From: Paraburkholderia azotifigens
Lineage (GTDB): Bacteria > Pseudomonadota > Gammaproteobacteria > Burkholderiales > Burkholderiaceae
Assembly (NCBI RefSeq): GCF_007995085.1
Contig: NZ_VOQS01000003.1
Coordinates: 496,001-560,000, forward strand
DNA length: 64,000 nt
Direction: 5' to 3'
Shown here: one piece after another, positions 37,847-46,734 of the stretch
Numbering within the stretch: the first letter of the stretch is position 1
How the letters are laid out: each line of letters opens with the position of its first letter
Program-made: the position numbers and the translations under genes
Notes under the pieces: generated by a model
The model's database searches: none
Told to the model about the DNA's origin: nothing
What the model saw: the letters and a program-made list of their open reading frames with translations, nothing else

Positions 37847-39274
37847 TCATTGACGCGCGCTCGCCGCGGCAAGCTTGCCGACCGTCACCAGCGCATTTTC
37901 GATTTCCGGCGACCACGCGTAGCTGTAGTTCAAGCGTATGCAATGGCTGTACCCGTCGGTGGTCGAGAACATATAGCCGGGGCCAACCGTGATGCCGTGT
38001 TCCAGCGCGAGCTTGTACAACTGCATCGAGTCGACGCTCGGCGGCAGCTCGACCCACAGCACGTATCCGCCCATCGGATGCGACACGCGCGTGCCTTCGG
38101 GAAAGAAGCGCGTGACCATCGCCGTCATCAGTTTCGCGCGCTGCGCGAGGCCCTTGCGCAGCTTGCGCAGATGATGCTCGTAGCCGTCCTGCTTCAGATA
38201 CTCGGCAATCGCAAGCTGCGGAATCGACGGCGTGGTCAGCGTGTTGAGAAACTTGAGTTTCTCGACCTGTTCGCGGTAGCGACCCGGCATCGCCCAGCCG
38301 ATCCGGTACGCAGACGTCAGCGTCTTCGAAAACGACGCGCAATGCAACACGAGCCCTTTTTTGTCGTAGTTTTTCAGCGCGCCGGGATGCACGTCGCCGA
38401 AGTACAGTTCGTGATAGACGTCGTTTTCGATCACGGGCACGTCGTGCCGCGCGAGCAGCTTGACGAGTTCGCGCTTCTTGTCGTCGGGCATCTGGAAGCC
38501 GAGCGGATTCTGGAAGTTAGGCATCACCATGCACGCGGCGATCTTGCGCTTGTCGAGTATCTGCGCGAGTGCGCCGAGATCGATGCCTTCGCGCGGATGC
38601 GTCGCCACTTCGATCGCGCGCATGCCCATGCGCTCGATCGCATGCAGCATCGCGTAGAACGTGGGCGATTCGACGGCCACCGTGTCGCCCGGTTTCGCGA
38701 CGGCCTGCAAACACAGGTTGATCGCCTCCGTCGCGCCGACCGTCACGACGATCTCGTTCGGATCGACGGCGATGCCGTTCTCCAGATAGCGCCGCGCGAT
38801 CTGCCGGATCAGATCCGGGTTGCCGGGCGGCAGTTCGTCGGTGACGCCCCATTGCGTCTTGCGCCGCCCGATTGCGTGCGCGTAGCGGTTGATCTTCTGG
38901 AACGGATACAGGCTGGGATCGGGATACGGAGAGCCGAGGGGCACGGCTTCATCGCTGCCGATCGAGCGCAGCGTGGACAGCACGAGCCGGCTCACGTCGA
39001 CCTGCGCCGATACGGCAATCGGCTTCGACACATCCAGTTCCTGCACCGTCGACGGCGCGTCGTTCGCACCGAGCCGCACGAAATAGCCCGACTGCGGGCG
39101 GCTCTGGATCACGCCCTTGCTCTCCAGTATCAGATACGCGCGCAGCACCGTCGTGATCGAGATTTGCCGGTGCTGGCTGGTCTGGCGCACGGACGGCACG
39201 CGCTCGCCGGGACGAAACACGCCGCGCCGGATCTGCCCTTCGATTTCCTTCGCCAGTTCTTCGTAGAGCTTCAA
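37847..39274 (-). CDS. MocR-type regulator (GntR helix-turn-helix plus PLP aminotransferase domain)
   Basis: A 475-aa protein. The N-terminal GntR winged helix (KLYEELAKEIEGQIRRGVF, then RVPSVRQTSQHRQISITTVLRAY) joins a fold-type-I aminotransferase domain, with the PLP lysine in HCASFSKTLTSAYRIGW. A TTG start at 39274 with AGAGGCA upstream is preferred to the longer frame. MocR proteins use the cofactor domain as a sensor, often of amino acids or pyridoxal phosphate. It is divergent from the FdhF/YdeP-type gene; regulation of its neighbours is possible but not shown. Confidence 0.9.
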   Translation of the reverse strand: MKLYEELAKEIEGQIRRGVFRPGERVPSVRQTSQHRQISITTVLRAYLILESKGVIQSRPQSGYFVRLGANDAPSTVQELDVSKPIAVSAQVDVSRLVLSTLRSIGSDEAVPLGSPYPDPSLYPFQKINRYAHAIGRRKTQWGVTDELPPGNPDLIRQIARRYLENGIAVDPNEIVVTVGATEAINLCLQAVAKPGDTVAVESPTFYAMLHAIERMGMRAIEVATHPREGIDLGALAQILDKRKIAACMVMPNFQNPLGFQMPDDKKRELVKLLARHDVPVIENDVYHELYFGDVHPGALKNYDKKGLVLHCASFSKTLTSAYRIGWAMPGRYREQVEKLKFLNTLTTPSIPQLAIAEYLKQDGYEHHLRKLRKGLAQRAKLMTAMVTRFFPEGTRVSHPMGGYVLWVELPPSVDSMQLYKLALEHGITVGPGYMFSTTDGYSHCIRLNYSYAWSPEIENALVTVGKLAAASARQ

Positions 39275-39464
39275 TCGATGCCTCTGCCTCGAGCACAACG
39301 GACGGGCACGGCGCCCAATTTTTGAGCACAGTTCACCGCCAAAGCACATTTAGGGGGATAACAGTCGAAACTGTACTCTTTTTCTATCACACATTGTGTA
39401 CACACCGGCTACGCGTATTCCCCACTACCCTAGCGTCAACGTAACGTCATACCGCACGCAAAAC

Positions 39465-41776
39465 ATGGACAAGACCACCAAGCCGGGCCGCATCGAACCG
39501 TACACCGGGCCTGCCGCCGGATGGGGCGCATTGAAGTACGTCGCGATCAACCTGATGAAGGAGAAGGTCGCCGGCGGCAAGTACAAGACGCTGTTCAAGC
39601 AGAACCAGGCGGACGGCTTCGATTGTCCCGGTTGCGCGTGGCCTGATCGCCAGCATGCATCGACGTTCGAGTTCTGCGAAAACGGCGTGAAGGCCGTTGC
39701 GGCGGAAGCGACGAGCAAGCGCGTGACACCCGCGTTCTTTGCCGGGCACACCGTCGACGAGTTGATGAAGCAGGACGATTACACGCTCGAACAGCATGGC
39801 CGCCTGACCGACCCGATGGTGTTCGATCCGCTGACGGACAAGTACAAGTCCATTTCGTGGGACGCCGCGTATCAGTTGATCGCGAAGCATCTGAAGGGGC
39901 TCGACAGCCCGCACCGCGCCGCGTTCTACACGTCGGGCCGCGCGAGCAACGAAGCCGCGTTCCTGTATCAGCTGTTCGTGCGCATGTACGGCACGAACAA
40001 CTTTCCCGACTGCTCGAACATGTGCCACGAGGCGACGAGCCGCGGCCTGCCGACGACGGTTGGCATCGGTAAGGGCACGGTGACGCTCGACGATTTCGAA
40101 CACGCCGACACGTTGCTGATCTTCGGCCAGAACCCGGCGACGAACCATCCGCGCATGCTCGGCGAACTGCGCGAATGCGCGAAGCGCGGCGCAACCATCG
40201 TGTCGATCAACCCACTGCGCGAGCGCGGTCTGGAGCGTTTCGCGAGCCCGCAGCACGTGACGGACATGTTGACGATGTCGGGCGTGAAAATCGCATCCAC
40301 GTTCATCCAGCCGAAGATCGGCGGGGACTTCGCGCTCATTAAGGGCGTCGCGAAGCGCGTGCTCGAACTCGACGATCTCGCCGTCGAACAGAACGCCGGG
40401 CGCGTGCTCGATGTCGCGTTTCTCGAGGAGCACACCGCGAACTTCGATGCGTTCGCCGCCGATCTGCGCGCCGAAAGCTGGGCAGCGCTGGTTGACGAAG
40501 CGGGCGTGCCGCGCGAAGACATCGAGAACCTCGCGCGCATCTACGTGAACGGCAAGCGCGTGATTTCAACGTGGGGCATGGGCATCACGCAGCACAAGAA
40601 CTCGGTGGCGACGGTGCACATGCTGTCGAACCTGATGCTGATGCGCGGCAATATCGGCCGCCTGGGCGCGGGCTTGTGCCCGGTGCGCGGCCATTCGAAC
40701 GTGCAGGGCAACCGTACGGTGGGCATCGAGGAAAAACCGGCTGACGCGTTTCTCGACCGCCTTGGCAAGGTGTTCGATTTCGAGCCGCCGCGCGGCCACG
40801 GCTTCGATGTGGTCGAAACGATCGAAGCGATGCTCGAGGGCCATGTGAAGGTGTTCATCGGGCTCGGCGGCAACTTCTCGATCGCGACGCCCGACACGCC
40901 GCGCACGTGGGACGCGCTGCGTGCGTGCGACCTGACCGTGCACATCACGACCAAGCTGAACCGCAGCCATCTCGTGCATGGCCGCGAAGCGCTGATTCTG
41001 CCGACGCTCGGCCGCACCGAAATCGATTTGCAGAATGGCGTGGCGCAGGGCGTGACGGTCGAAGACTCGATGAGCATGGTGCACGTGTCGTATGGCATGA
41101 ACAAGCCGGCGTCGGAGAATCTCGTATCGGAGACGCGCATCGTCGCGCAGATCGCGCATGCGACGCTCGGCAGCGCGAAGGTGGACTGGCTCGGGTACGC
41201 GAACGACTACGCGAAGATCCGCGATGCGATCGAATGGTCGATCGACGGTTTCTACGACTACAACGCGCGCATTGCGCAGCCGGGTGGTTTTCATCTGCGG
41301 GTTGCATCGCGCGAACGCGACTGGAAGACGGACACGGGAAAGGCGAACTTCGTCGTGCATCAGATTCAGCGTGACACGCCGATTCAGCGCGCGAAGAGGT
41401 TGCACGGCGAGCGTGCGATGACGTTGATGACGACGCGGTCGCATGACCAGTACAACACTACGATTTATGCGCTCGATGATCGCTATCGGGGGTGTATAAC
41501 CAGCGGCGTGTTGTGTTTGCCAATGCCGCCGATATGGCGATGCTTGGTTTCAAGGCTGGGGATTGGGTTGATATGGAAACCATCTGGGACGATGGCATCG
41601 AGCGGCGTGCTGAGCGGTTCTTGCTTGTCGAGTATGACATTCCGCGCGGGTGTCTTGGGGCCTATTACCCTGAAACCAATCCGCTCGTGCCGTTGAATAG
41701 CACCGCCGATGTTTGCAATACGCCTACGTCGAAGTCGATTCCCGTGCTGCTGCACGCATCTGGTGTTGCTGCTTGA
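39465..41776 (+). pseudogene. FdhF/YdeP-family molybdopterin oxidoreductase with a single frameshift
   Basis: About 770 aa when repaired. The frame from ATG 39465 carries FDCPGCAWPD, FYTSGRASNEAAFLYQLF, the molybdopterin segments NMCHEATSRG and GQNPATNHPRM, and LGGNFSIATPDTPRTW, all typical of the FdhF/YdeP (FdoG-like alpha) family. At the G-run 41488-41492 the frame changes: DDRYRG continues as VYNQRRVVFANAADMAMLGF and the C-terminal molybdopterin-binding end (IPRGCLGAYYPETNPLVPL) in the next frame, to the stop at 41776. Adding one G restores it. A sequencing error in a homopolymer is as likely as a real mutation. Confidence 0.88.
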
Positions 41777-41815
41777 GGTTTGGTTTTTTTCGATGTCTGC
41801 TGCGCTGGCATCCGC

Positions 41816-42454
41816 GTTTTCGTATCTGTGCTTCATGCGTTGCCCCTGTGCGGGGCGGCACCTACTTTTCTTTGCAGCGGCAAAGAAAAGTAGGCAAAAG
41901 AAAGCCGCTCACCCCGCCAATCCTTGTGTTTGCCTGCGGGCCCCCAACGGGTCCCGCACTCCAGACGGCAACACATTTTCCCACGCATGTTGCCAGCGCC
42001 TTTAACAGGCGCATCACCCACTCCAGTCACCCTTAGCGCAGCCCGCGGCAGCGATCCGTCTGCGCCGCCCAGGTGGCAAACGGTGTGTAGGCAGTCGCAC
42101 CTTACGCGTTGGCGCTTCTACGACACCTATCCCGCTTTTCAGTCCGGAGTGGTGCACTTCGATTGCGACGGCCTACACACCGTTTGCCACCTGGGCGGCT
42201 GTGGACTTTCTGGTAAAGCGAAACGTGACGCGGGAAGGTGAAGTGGGTGAGGCGTGAGTTAGTACGCTGGCAACGTGCGTGAGACAGTGCGATGCCGTGT
42301 GGAGTGCGGGACCCGTAGGGGGCCCGCAGGCAACGACTAGTGCTGGCGGGGTGAGCCCGCTTTCTTTGCTTACTTTCTTTGCGGCGGCAAAGAAAGTAAG
42401 TGCCGCCCCGCACAGGGGCAACGCTCGCAAACCAACGACATCAAGCGGATGCCA
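41816..42454. repeat. Long nested palindromic intergenic element, copy A
   Basis: The ends match as inverted repeats (left TGGCATCCGCG..., right ...CGGATGCCA). Just inside, each end has GCGTTGCCCCTGTGCGGGGC or its complement. Then come two hairpins: a 15-base perfect stem at 41861-41894 and a 14-base stem at 42369-42400. The centre has 28-base perfect inverted arms (42065-42092 and 42171-42198) around a 78-base core. It fills the gap between two convergent gene ends. No transposase or convincing frame inside. The family has three copies in this window. Confidence 0.88.
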
Positions 42455-42462
42455 GCGAATAA

Positions 42463-43326
42463 TCAATCCAAACATCCGGCAATCCGACGAATCACCCTAT
42501 CGAGGGTAACGCGGCCCTTCAGCGCCGCAGAAGCGACCTCAAACTCGATCCACCCTTCATTGAATCCATCGATCATCTGCATGCGCGGCAGCGGATTCTT
42601 CATCCCTTGGGAACGAAACAGCGATTCCCACTCGCCTCGCGGCACAACCTGCATACGCACATCACGCCCGAGTGCATCGGCAAACGCAGCAGCAATCTCA
42701 TTCGGCGTCACGCGCCGCGGCCCTTCAAGCTCAACAATGCGCACACCCGCCCACGAATCCTGAAGCAGACCTGCAGCAACGCGACCAATATCCTCGGTGC
42801 CGACCATAGGCACAGGCTTATCGAGTGGCTGCAAAAAACTCGGAATCACACCGCTCGCACGCGCTGGCTCGAGATCCCACACACTGTTTTCGAAAAACCA
42901 CGCGGCGCGCAGAAACGCCACAGGCATCGGCAACGTGCGCAGCTCCTGCTCCATGATGCCCAGCTGATTCAGCAGATTAGGCCGCGTAACCTGTGCACCA
43001 ATGGTCGACAGCACGACCACACGCGACGGCTTCGCCGTGCTCAACGCCGTACGCAACGCTGCAATATTGCGGCGCGACTCCCCGAAATCCGGCGAAGGGT
43101 CGAACACCGGCGGCAACAGCACGAACACGCCATCAGCGCCTTCAAATGCATGATGCAACGCGTCGACATCATGCATCCCGGCAAGCGCCACCTCACATCC
43201 ACGCGCGGCCCACGGCCCGCCCTTTTCCGCGCTGCGAACCACAGCGCGCACTGCCCTGTCCTGCGCGAGCAACGCATTGGCGACCACGCCGCCAACTTGA
43301 CCCGTGATACCCGTGACTGCATACAT
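42463..43326 (-). CDS. NmrA-like NAD(P)-binding oxidoreductase (second copy of the class)
   Basis: A 287-aa atypical SDR. Glycine motif TGITGQVGG at residues 5-13, then VRAVVRSAEKGGPW and GVFVLLPPVF. It resembles the quinone-reductase-like (QOR2/YtfG) NmrA branch. GGGAG precedes ATG 43326. It is divergent from a LysR gene whose operator-like palindrome lies between them, so it is the likely LysR target. It is only distantly similar to the NmrA-like protein at 6.6 kb. Confidence 0.83.
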   Translation of the reverse strand: MYAVTGITGQVGGVVANALLAQDRAVRAVVRSAEKGGPWAARGCEVALAGMHDVDALHHAFEGADGVFVLLPPVFDPSPDFGESRRNIAALRTALSTAKPSRVVVLSTIGAQVTRPNLLNQLGIMEQELRTLPMPVAFLRAAWFFENSVWDLEPARASGVIPSFLQPLDKPVPMVGTEDIGRVAAGLLQDSWAGVRIVELEGPRRVTPNEIAAAFADALGRDVRMQVVPRGEWESLFRSQGMKNPLPRMQMIDGFNEGWIEFEVASAALKGRVTLDRVIRRIAGCLD

Positions 43327-43397
43327 GCTGCAACTCCCGTTCAATTGAATAATGCTTGCGACGGAAGCCATTCTGATCTTCACAGACACTTGATGCC

Positions 43398-43413
43398 ATG
43401 ACATGGATGTCAT
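43398..43413. promoter_or_regulatory. Candidate LysR operator between nmrA-like and lysR genes
   Basis: ATGACATGGATGTCAT: perfect 7-base inverted arms around GG. A wider pair ATGCCAT (43393) and ATGGCAT (about 43429) surrounds it. The location between the divergent starts fits a LysR binding region acting on both genes. Confidence 0.6.
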
Positions 43414-43458
43414 TTGATTCATGACACAATGGCATTCGGATCAACGCAGGAGCACACG

Positions 43459-44391
43459 ATGTCCTTCGACGAACGCATTCTCAACGGCATGGGCGTACTG
43501 ACAGCAATCGTCGAAAGCGGCAGCTTCGCGGGCGCGGGCGAGCGGCTCGACATGTCGCAATCGGGCGTGAGCCGCTCGGTCGCGCGGCTGGAGGCGAGGC
43601 TCGGCATCCGCCTGTTCGACCGCACGACGCGCATCGTCAAGCTCACCGACGAAGGGCGGCGTCTCTACGAGCAGATCGTCCCGCTGATGGACGGCCTCGA
43701 AGAAGCGGCTGCCTCGGCGGCAGGCGGTGCGACAGCCGTGCGCGGGCGGCTGCGCGTCAACGTCGATCCGTTCTTCTCGAAGATCGTGCTGAGTCCACGC
43801 GTGGGCGAATTCGTCGGGCGCTATCCGGAACTGAATCTCGACCTGATCACGCGCGATCAACCCGGCGATATGATCGCCGACGGTTTCGATCTCGCCGTGC
43901 GTTTCGGCGAGCCGCGTCCATCGACACTCGTCGCACGCAAGCTACTCGACACGCGCATCGTGACGGCCGCATCGCCAGGCTATCTGAAGAAACATGGACG
44001 GCCGTTGAAACCAACGGACCTGGAGCGCGAACCGCACAGTTGCATCCAGTATCGCGACCCCGAAACGGGACGGCCCTTCGTGTGGGAATTCCACCGCCCG
44101 CGCAAGAAAGTCATCATCGACGCGCGTGGCCGCCTGATGGTCAACGACGTGTCGACGATGCACGGCGCATGTCTCGCCGGTCACGGCATCGCGCAGATCA
44201 TGGCGCTCGGCACGCAGCCGCTATTCGACAGCGGCCGCCTCGTCGACCTCTTTCCCGACTGGCCCGACGAGCGCTTTCCGCTATACGCGCTCTATCCTTC
44301 GCGGCGTCATCCGTCCGCGAAGGTGCGCGCGTTTCTCGACTTCATCGTGAAGATCACGGGTTCATCGCTCAACGACAAGCCGTGGTACTGA
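43459..44391 (+). CDS. LysR-family transcriptional regulator
   Basis: A 310-aa protein with an N-terminal HTH: LTAIVESGSFAGAGERLDMSQSGVSRSVARLEARLGIRLF (residues about 13-52), and the substrate-binding domain from about 92 (LRVNVDPFFSKIVLSPRVGEF, then GFDLAVRFGEP). AGGAGCACACG precedes ATG 43459. It is divergent from an NmrA-like oxidoreductase with a shared palindrome. Such LysR-oxidoreductase pairs usually respond to quinones, aldehydes or aromatic compounds; the inducer here is unknown. Confidence 0.9.
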   Translation: MSFDERILNGMGVLTAIVESGSFAGAGERLDMSQSGVSRSVARLEARLGIRLFDRTTRIVKLTDEGRRLYEQIVPLMDGLEEAAASAAGGATAVRGRLRVNVDPFFSKIVLSPRVGEFVGRYPELNLDLITRDQPGDMIADGFDLAVRFGEPRPSTLVARKLLDTRIVTAASPGYLKKHGRPLKPTDLEREPHSCIQYRDPETGRPFVWEFHRPRKKVIIDARGRLMVNDVSTMHGACLAGHGIAQIMALGTQPLFDSGRLVDLFPDWPDERFPLYALYPSRRHPSAKVRAFLDFIVKITGSSLNDKPWY

Positions 44392-44409
44392 TGCTGCGGC
44401 TGCACAACA

Positions 44410-44838
44410 TCACTTGACGTTCTTCGCCCGCGCCTGCTCGGCGATCGTCTTGTAATCGTAAGTGGGATAGAACTCGGTTCGGTAGCTGCCCCACGCGGTC
44501 TCTTCGATCGCGCGATTCACTTCGCGCAGCCGGCCGGCGGGAACGCGCAGCGTCACGACCTGCCCGACGCCCATCATCACGTACCACGACACCACTTCGA
44601 TGCCGGGCGGTGGGAACGCCTTGTAGAAGCCCTGATCGGCCAGTTGCTGGTTGATCTTCGGCAGCGGCTTGGACTGGTCGTGCTTCAGGAAGATCGTCAG
44701 GAGGAACGTGCCGTCTCCGGCGGGTGTCGGCGGCGGCATCGCGCTGGGACCGGTCTGCGCGGCGGCTGGAATCGGGGCTAGCGCGGCAAGCGCCGCGACG
44801 ACGGCGACTCCCGCTATCCATGTGCGAACGGCGTGCAT
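44410..44838 (-). CDS. Exported protein of unknown function
   Basis: A 142-aa protein with a clear signal peptide (about residues 1-27, ending PAAAQ). The mature part reads like a compact alpha/beta domain: FLLTIFLKHDQSKPLPKINQ, a hydrophobic strand EVVSWYVMMGVGQVVTL, and RAIEETAWGSYRTEFYPTYD. GGGAGAAAG precedes ATG 44838. Periplasmic location is likely. No characterised family recognised. Confidence 0.7.
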   Translation of the reverse strand: MHAVRTWIAGVAVVAALAALAPIPAAAQTGPSAMPPPTPAGDGTFLLTIFLKHDQSKPLPKINQQLADQGFYKAFPPPGIEVVSWYVMMGVGQVVTLRVPAGRLREVNRAIEETAWGSYRTEFYPTYDYKTIAEQARAKNVK

Positions 44839-44960
44839 CGGCTTTCTCCCTGGTTCTGTTGACGGACGAAACGGCGAAGGCAAGCACTGACGCATGCATC
44901 ATGCCACTTGCGCACCCCACGCACGTGACGCGCCTTCGCCGCAAACGCGCATCGGCACAT

Positions 44961-45014
44961 AACCCTTTAGGGTTAAACATATGTTGCGATTATTTTTTTC
45001 ATGGCAACATATGT
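44961..45014. promoter_or_regulatory. Two adjacent palindromes upstream of the orphan binding protein
   Basis: AACCCTTTAGGGTT (44961-44974, 5-base arms) is followed by a long inverted repeat with 11-base arms ACATATGTTGC (44977-44987) and GCAACATATGT (45004-45014) and a 16-base A+T-rich spacer. They lie 68 bases before the start codon. They could be operators or an mRNA leader hairpin. Confidence 0.6.
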
Positions 45015-45081
45015 ACACACGCTACGAACCGTGTCAGACGACCGGTTTGACGACTTAACGGATTCAACCAGGGGACTTGCA

Positions 45082-45990
45082 ATGAACCGACTGACTTCGC
45101 TTGCGCTTGCCTTGTGCGTCGCGGCGCCCTGCCTCATGACGACGACGGGCGCTGCCGCGCAGGAATCGCAGCCGACGCTCGCCAGGATCGAGGCCGCCAA
45201 TCTGATCGCGATTGGCCATCGCGAGACCTCGGTGCCGTTCTCGTATGTCGATTCGAACAATCAGGTGATCGGGTTTTCGCAGGATCTTTGCAACCGCATC
45301 ATCGATGCGGTGAAGGTCAAGACACACAAGCCGAACCTGCAGGTGCGCTTCATTCCCGTGACGTCGCAGAACCGCATTTCGCTGGTGCAGAACGGAACTG
45401 TCGATCTCGAATGCGGCGTGACGACGAATCTCACGTCGCGGCAAAACCAGGTTGCATTCGGCGACACGTTCTTCGTCGCCACGACGCGGCTGCTTACGCG
45501 CAAGGACTCGGGCATCAAGGACTTTCCCGATCTCGCCGGCAAGACGGTCGTGACGAATCAGGGCACGACGTCCGAGCGCATTTTGCGCAAGATGAACGAA
45601 GAGAAGAAGATGAACATGCAGATCATCAGCGCGAAGGATTACGGCGAAGGACGCATGACGCTGGAGACGGGACGCGCCGTTGCCTACATGATGGACGACG
45701 TGCTGCTGGCGGGCACGCGCACGCTTACCGCGAAGCCTGCGGACTGGGTGATCACGGGCACGCCGCAGTCGTCGGAGGCGTATGGGTTCATGTTGCGTAA
45801 GGGCGATCCCGCGTTCCTGAAGATCGTCGACGACACGCTTGCGCAGGTGATGAAGAGCGGGGAAATCGACGCGATGTATGACCGGTGGTTCATGAAGCCG
45901 GTGCCGCCGAAGAACATGAATTTCGATTTTCCGATGAGTGAGAATCTGCGCACGCTGTATAAGAACCCCAACGATAAGGCATTCGAATAA
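45082..45990 (+). CDS. Orphan amino acid ABC transporter substrate-binding protein (GltI type)
   Basis: A 302-aa periplasmic binding protein of family 3. The signal peptide (about 1-26) ends GAAAQ, then comes IAIGHRETSVPFSYVDSNN. The middle segment NRISLVQNGTVDLECGVTTN, with its acidic/Cys motif, is typical of glutamate/aspartate receptors of the GltI type. No permease or ATPase genes are next to it, so it must work with components encoded elsewhere. The start is ATG 45082; an in-frame upstream ATG at 45001 lies in the palindrome and is unlikely. Confidence 0.88.
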   Translation: MNRLTSLALALCVAAPCLMTTTGAAAQESQPTLARIEAANLIAIGHRETSVPFSYVDSNNQVIGFSQDLCNRIIDAVKVKTHKPNLQVRFIPVTSQNRISLVQNGTVDLECGVTTNLTSRQNQVAFGDTFFVATTRLLTRKDSGIKDFPDLAGKTVVTNQGTTSERILRKMNEEKKMNMQIISAKDYGEGRMTLETGRAVAYMMDDVLLAGTRTLTAKPADWVITGTPQSSEAYGFMLRKGDPAFLKIVDDTLAQVMKSGEIDAMYDRWFMKPVPPKNMNFDFPMSENLRTLYKNPNDKAFE

Positions 45991-46122
45991 GGTTGCTCGT
46001 ACTGCCCTTGCACCGCGCTTTCATTCGCGGCACGGGCAGACGGGTTACGTTGCGTCAGGTGCAGGCTGCCGGAGTAGAATCGAACGAATCGAAACTCGTG
46101 ACGATCCGCCTCCGGAGCTGTA

Positions 46123-46344
46123 ATGAAACCGCCTTCGCCAAAAGAAGAAAAGACGCGCTGGAAACCGTCTCCCACGTTGTTGAACGTGCTGACCGCACTT
46201 ATCGGGATCGGCACGTTGTGTGCCGGTATCGGCTGGCTGGTTTATAGCTGGTACGTCGATCTGGAGGTGCCTTACTTTGCGATTCCGCTCGTGATGTGTG
46301 TGCCTGTTATTGTTGCTGTTGCGTTTCGGAATATGTTTGATTAG
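46123..46344 (+). CDS. Small two-helix membrane protein, unknown function
   Basis: A 73-aa protein with a charged N-terminus (KEEKTRWKPS), then two hydrophobic helices (about residues 20-45 and 50-68). CCGGAGCTG precedes ATG 46123. It stands alone between the binding protein and the repeat element. No family recognised. Confidence 0.6.
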   Translation: MKPPSPKEEKTRWKPSPTLLNVLTALIGIGTLCAGIGWLVYSWYVDLEVPYFAIPLVMCVPVIVAVAFRNMFD

Positions 46345-46436
46345 TGGGTTTTGGGTTTATGCCTGCGGCGCTTTTTTTTCGCGGGCATCCGCGGGTGGCC
46401 TTCGCGCGGCGAGATGATTTTCGCGCTGGCATCCGC

Positions 46437-46702
46437 GATTTCGTATCGGTGCTGCATGCGTTGCCCCTGTGCGGGGCGGCACTTACTTTCTTTGCCGCCG
46501 CAAAGTAAGCAAAGAAAGCGGGCTAACCCCGCCAGTGCTTGTTGTTGCCTGCGGGACCCGTTGGGGGCCCGCAGGCAGGAAGAAGGATTGGCGGTGTGAG
46601 CGGCTTTCTTTTGCCTACTTTTCTTTGCCGCTGCAAAGAAAAGTAGGTGCCGCCCCGCACAGGGGCAACGCATGAAGCACCGCTACGAAACCGCGGATGC
46701 CA
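46437..46702. repeat. Nested palindromic intergenic element, copy B (short, reversed)
   Basis: It has the same ends as copies A and C (TGGCATCCGCG... / ...CGCGGATGCCA) and the same internal hairpin arms, but the arm carrying the CTACTTTTC hairpin is on the right instead of the left. The central core with its 28-base arms is absent. It lies in the gap between convergent gene ends and is followed by five CAGCG units (46701-46725). Confidence 0.88.
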
Positions 46703-46734
46703 GCGCAGCGCAGCGCAGCGCAGCGCAGAGCAGC

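Noticed and set aside
41816..42454. Insertion sequence
   Set aside because: It has inverted ends but no transposase frame and no clear target-site duplication, so I call it a repeat element only.
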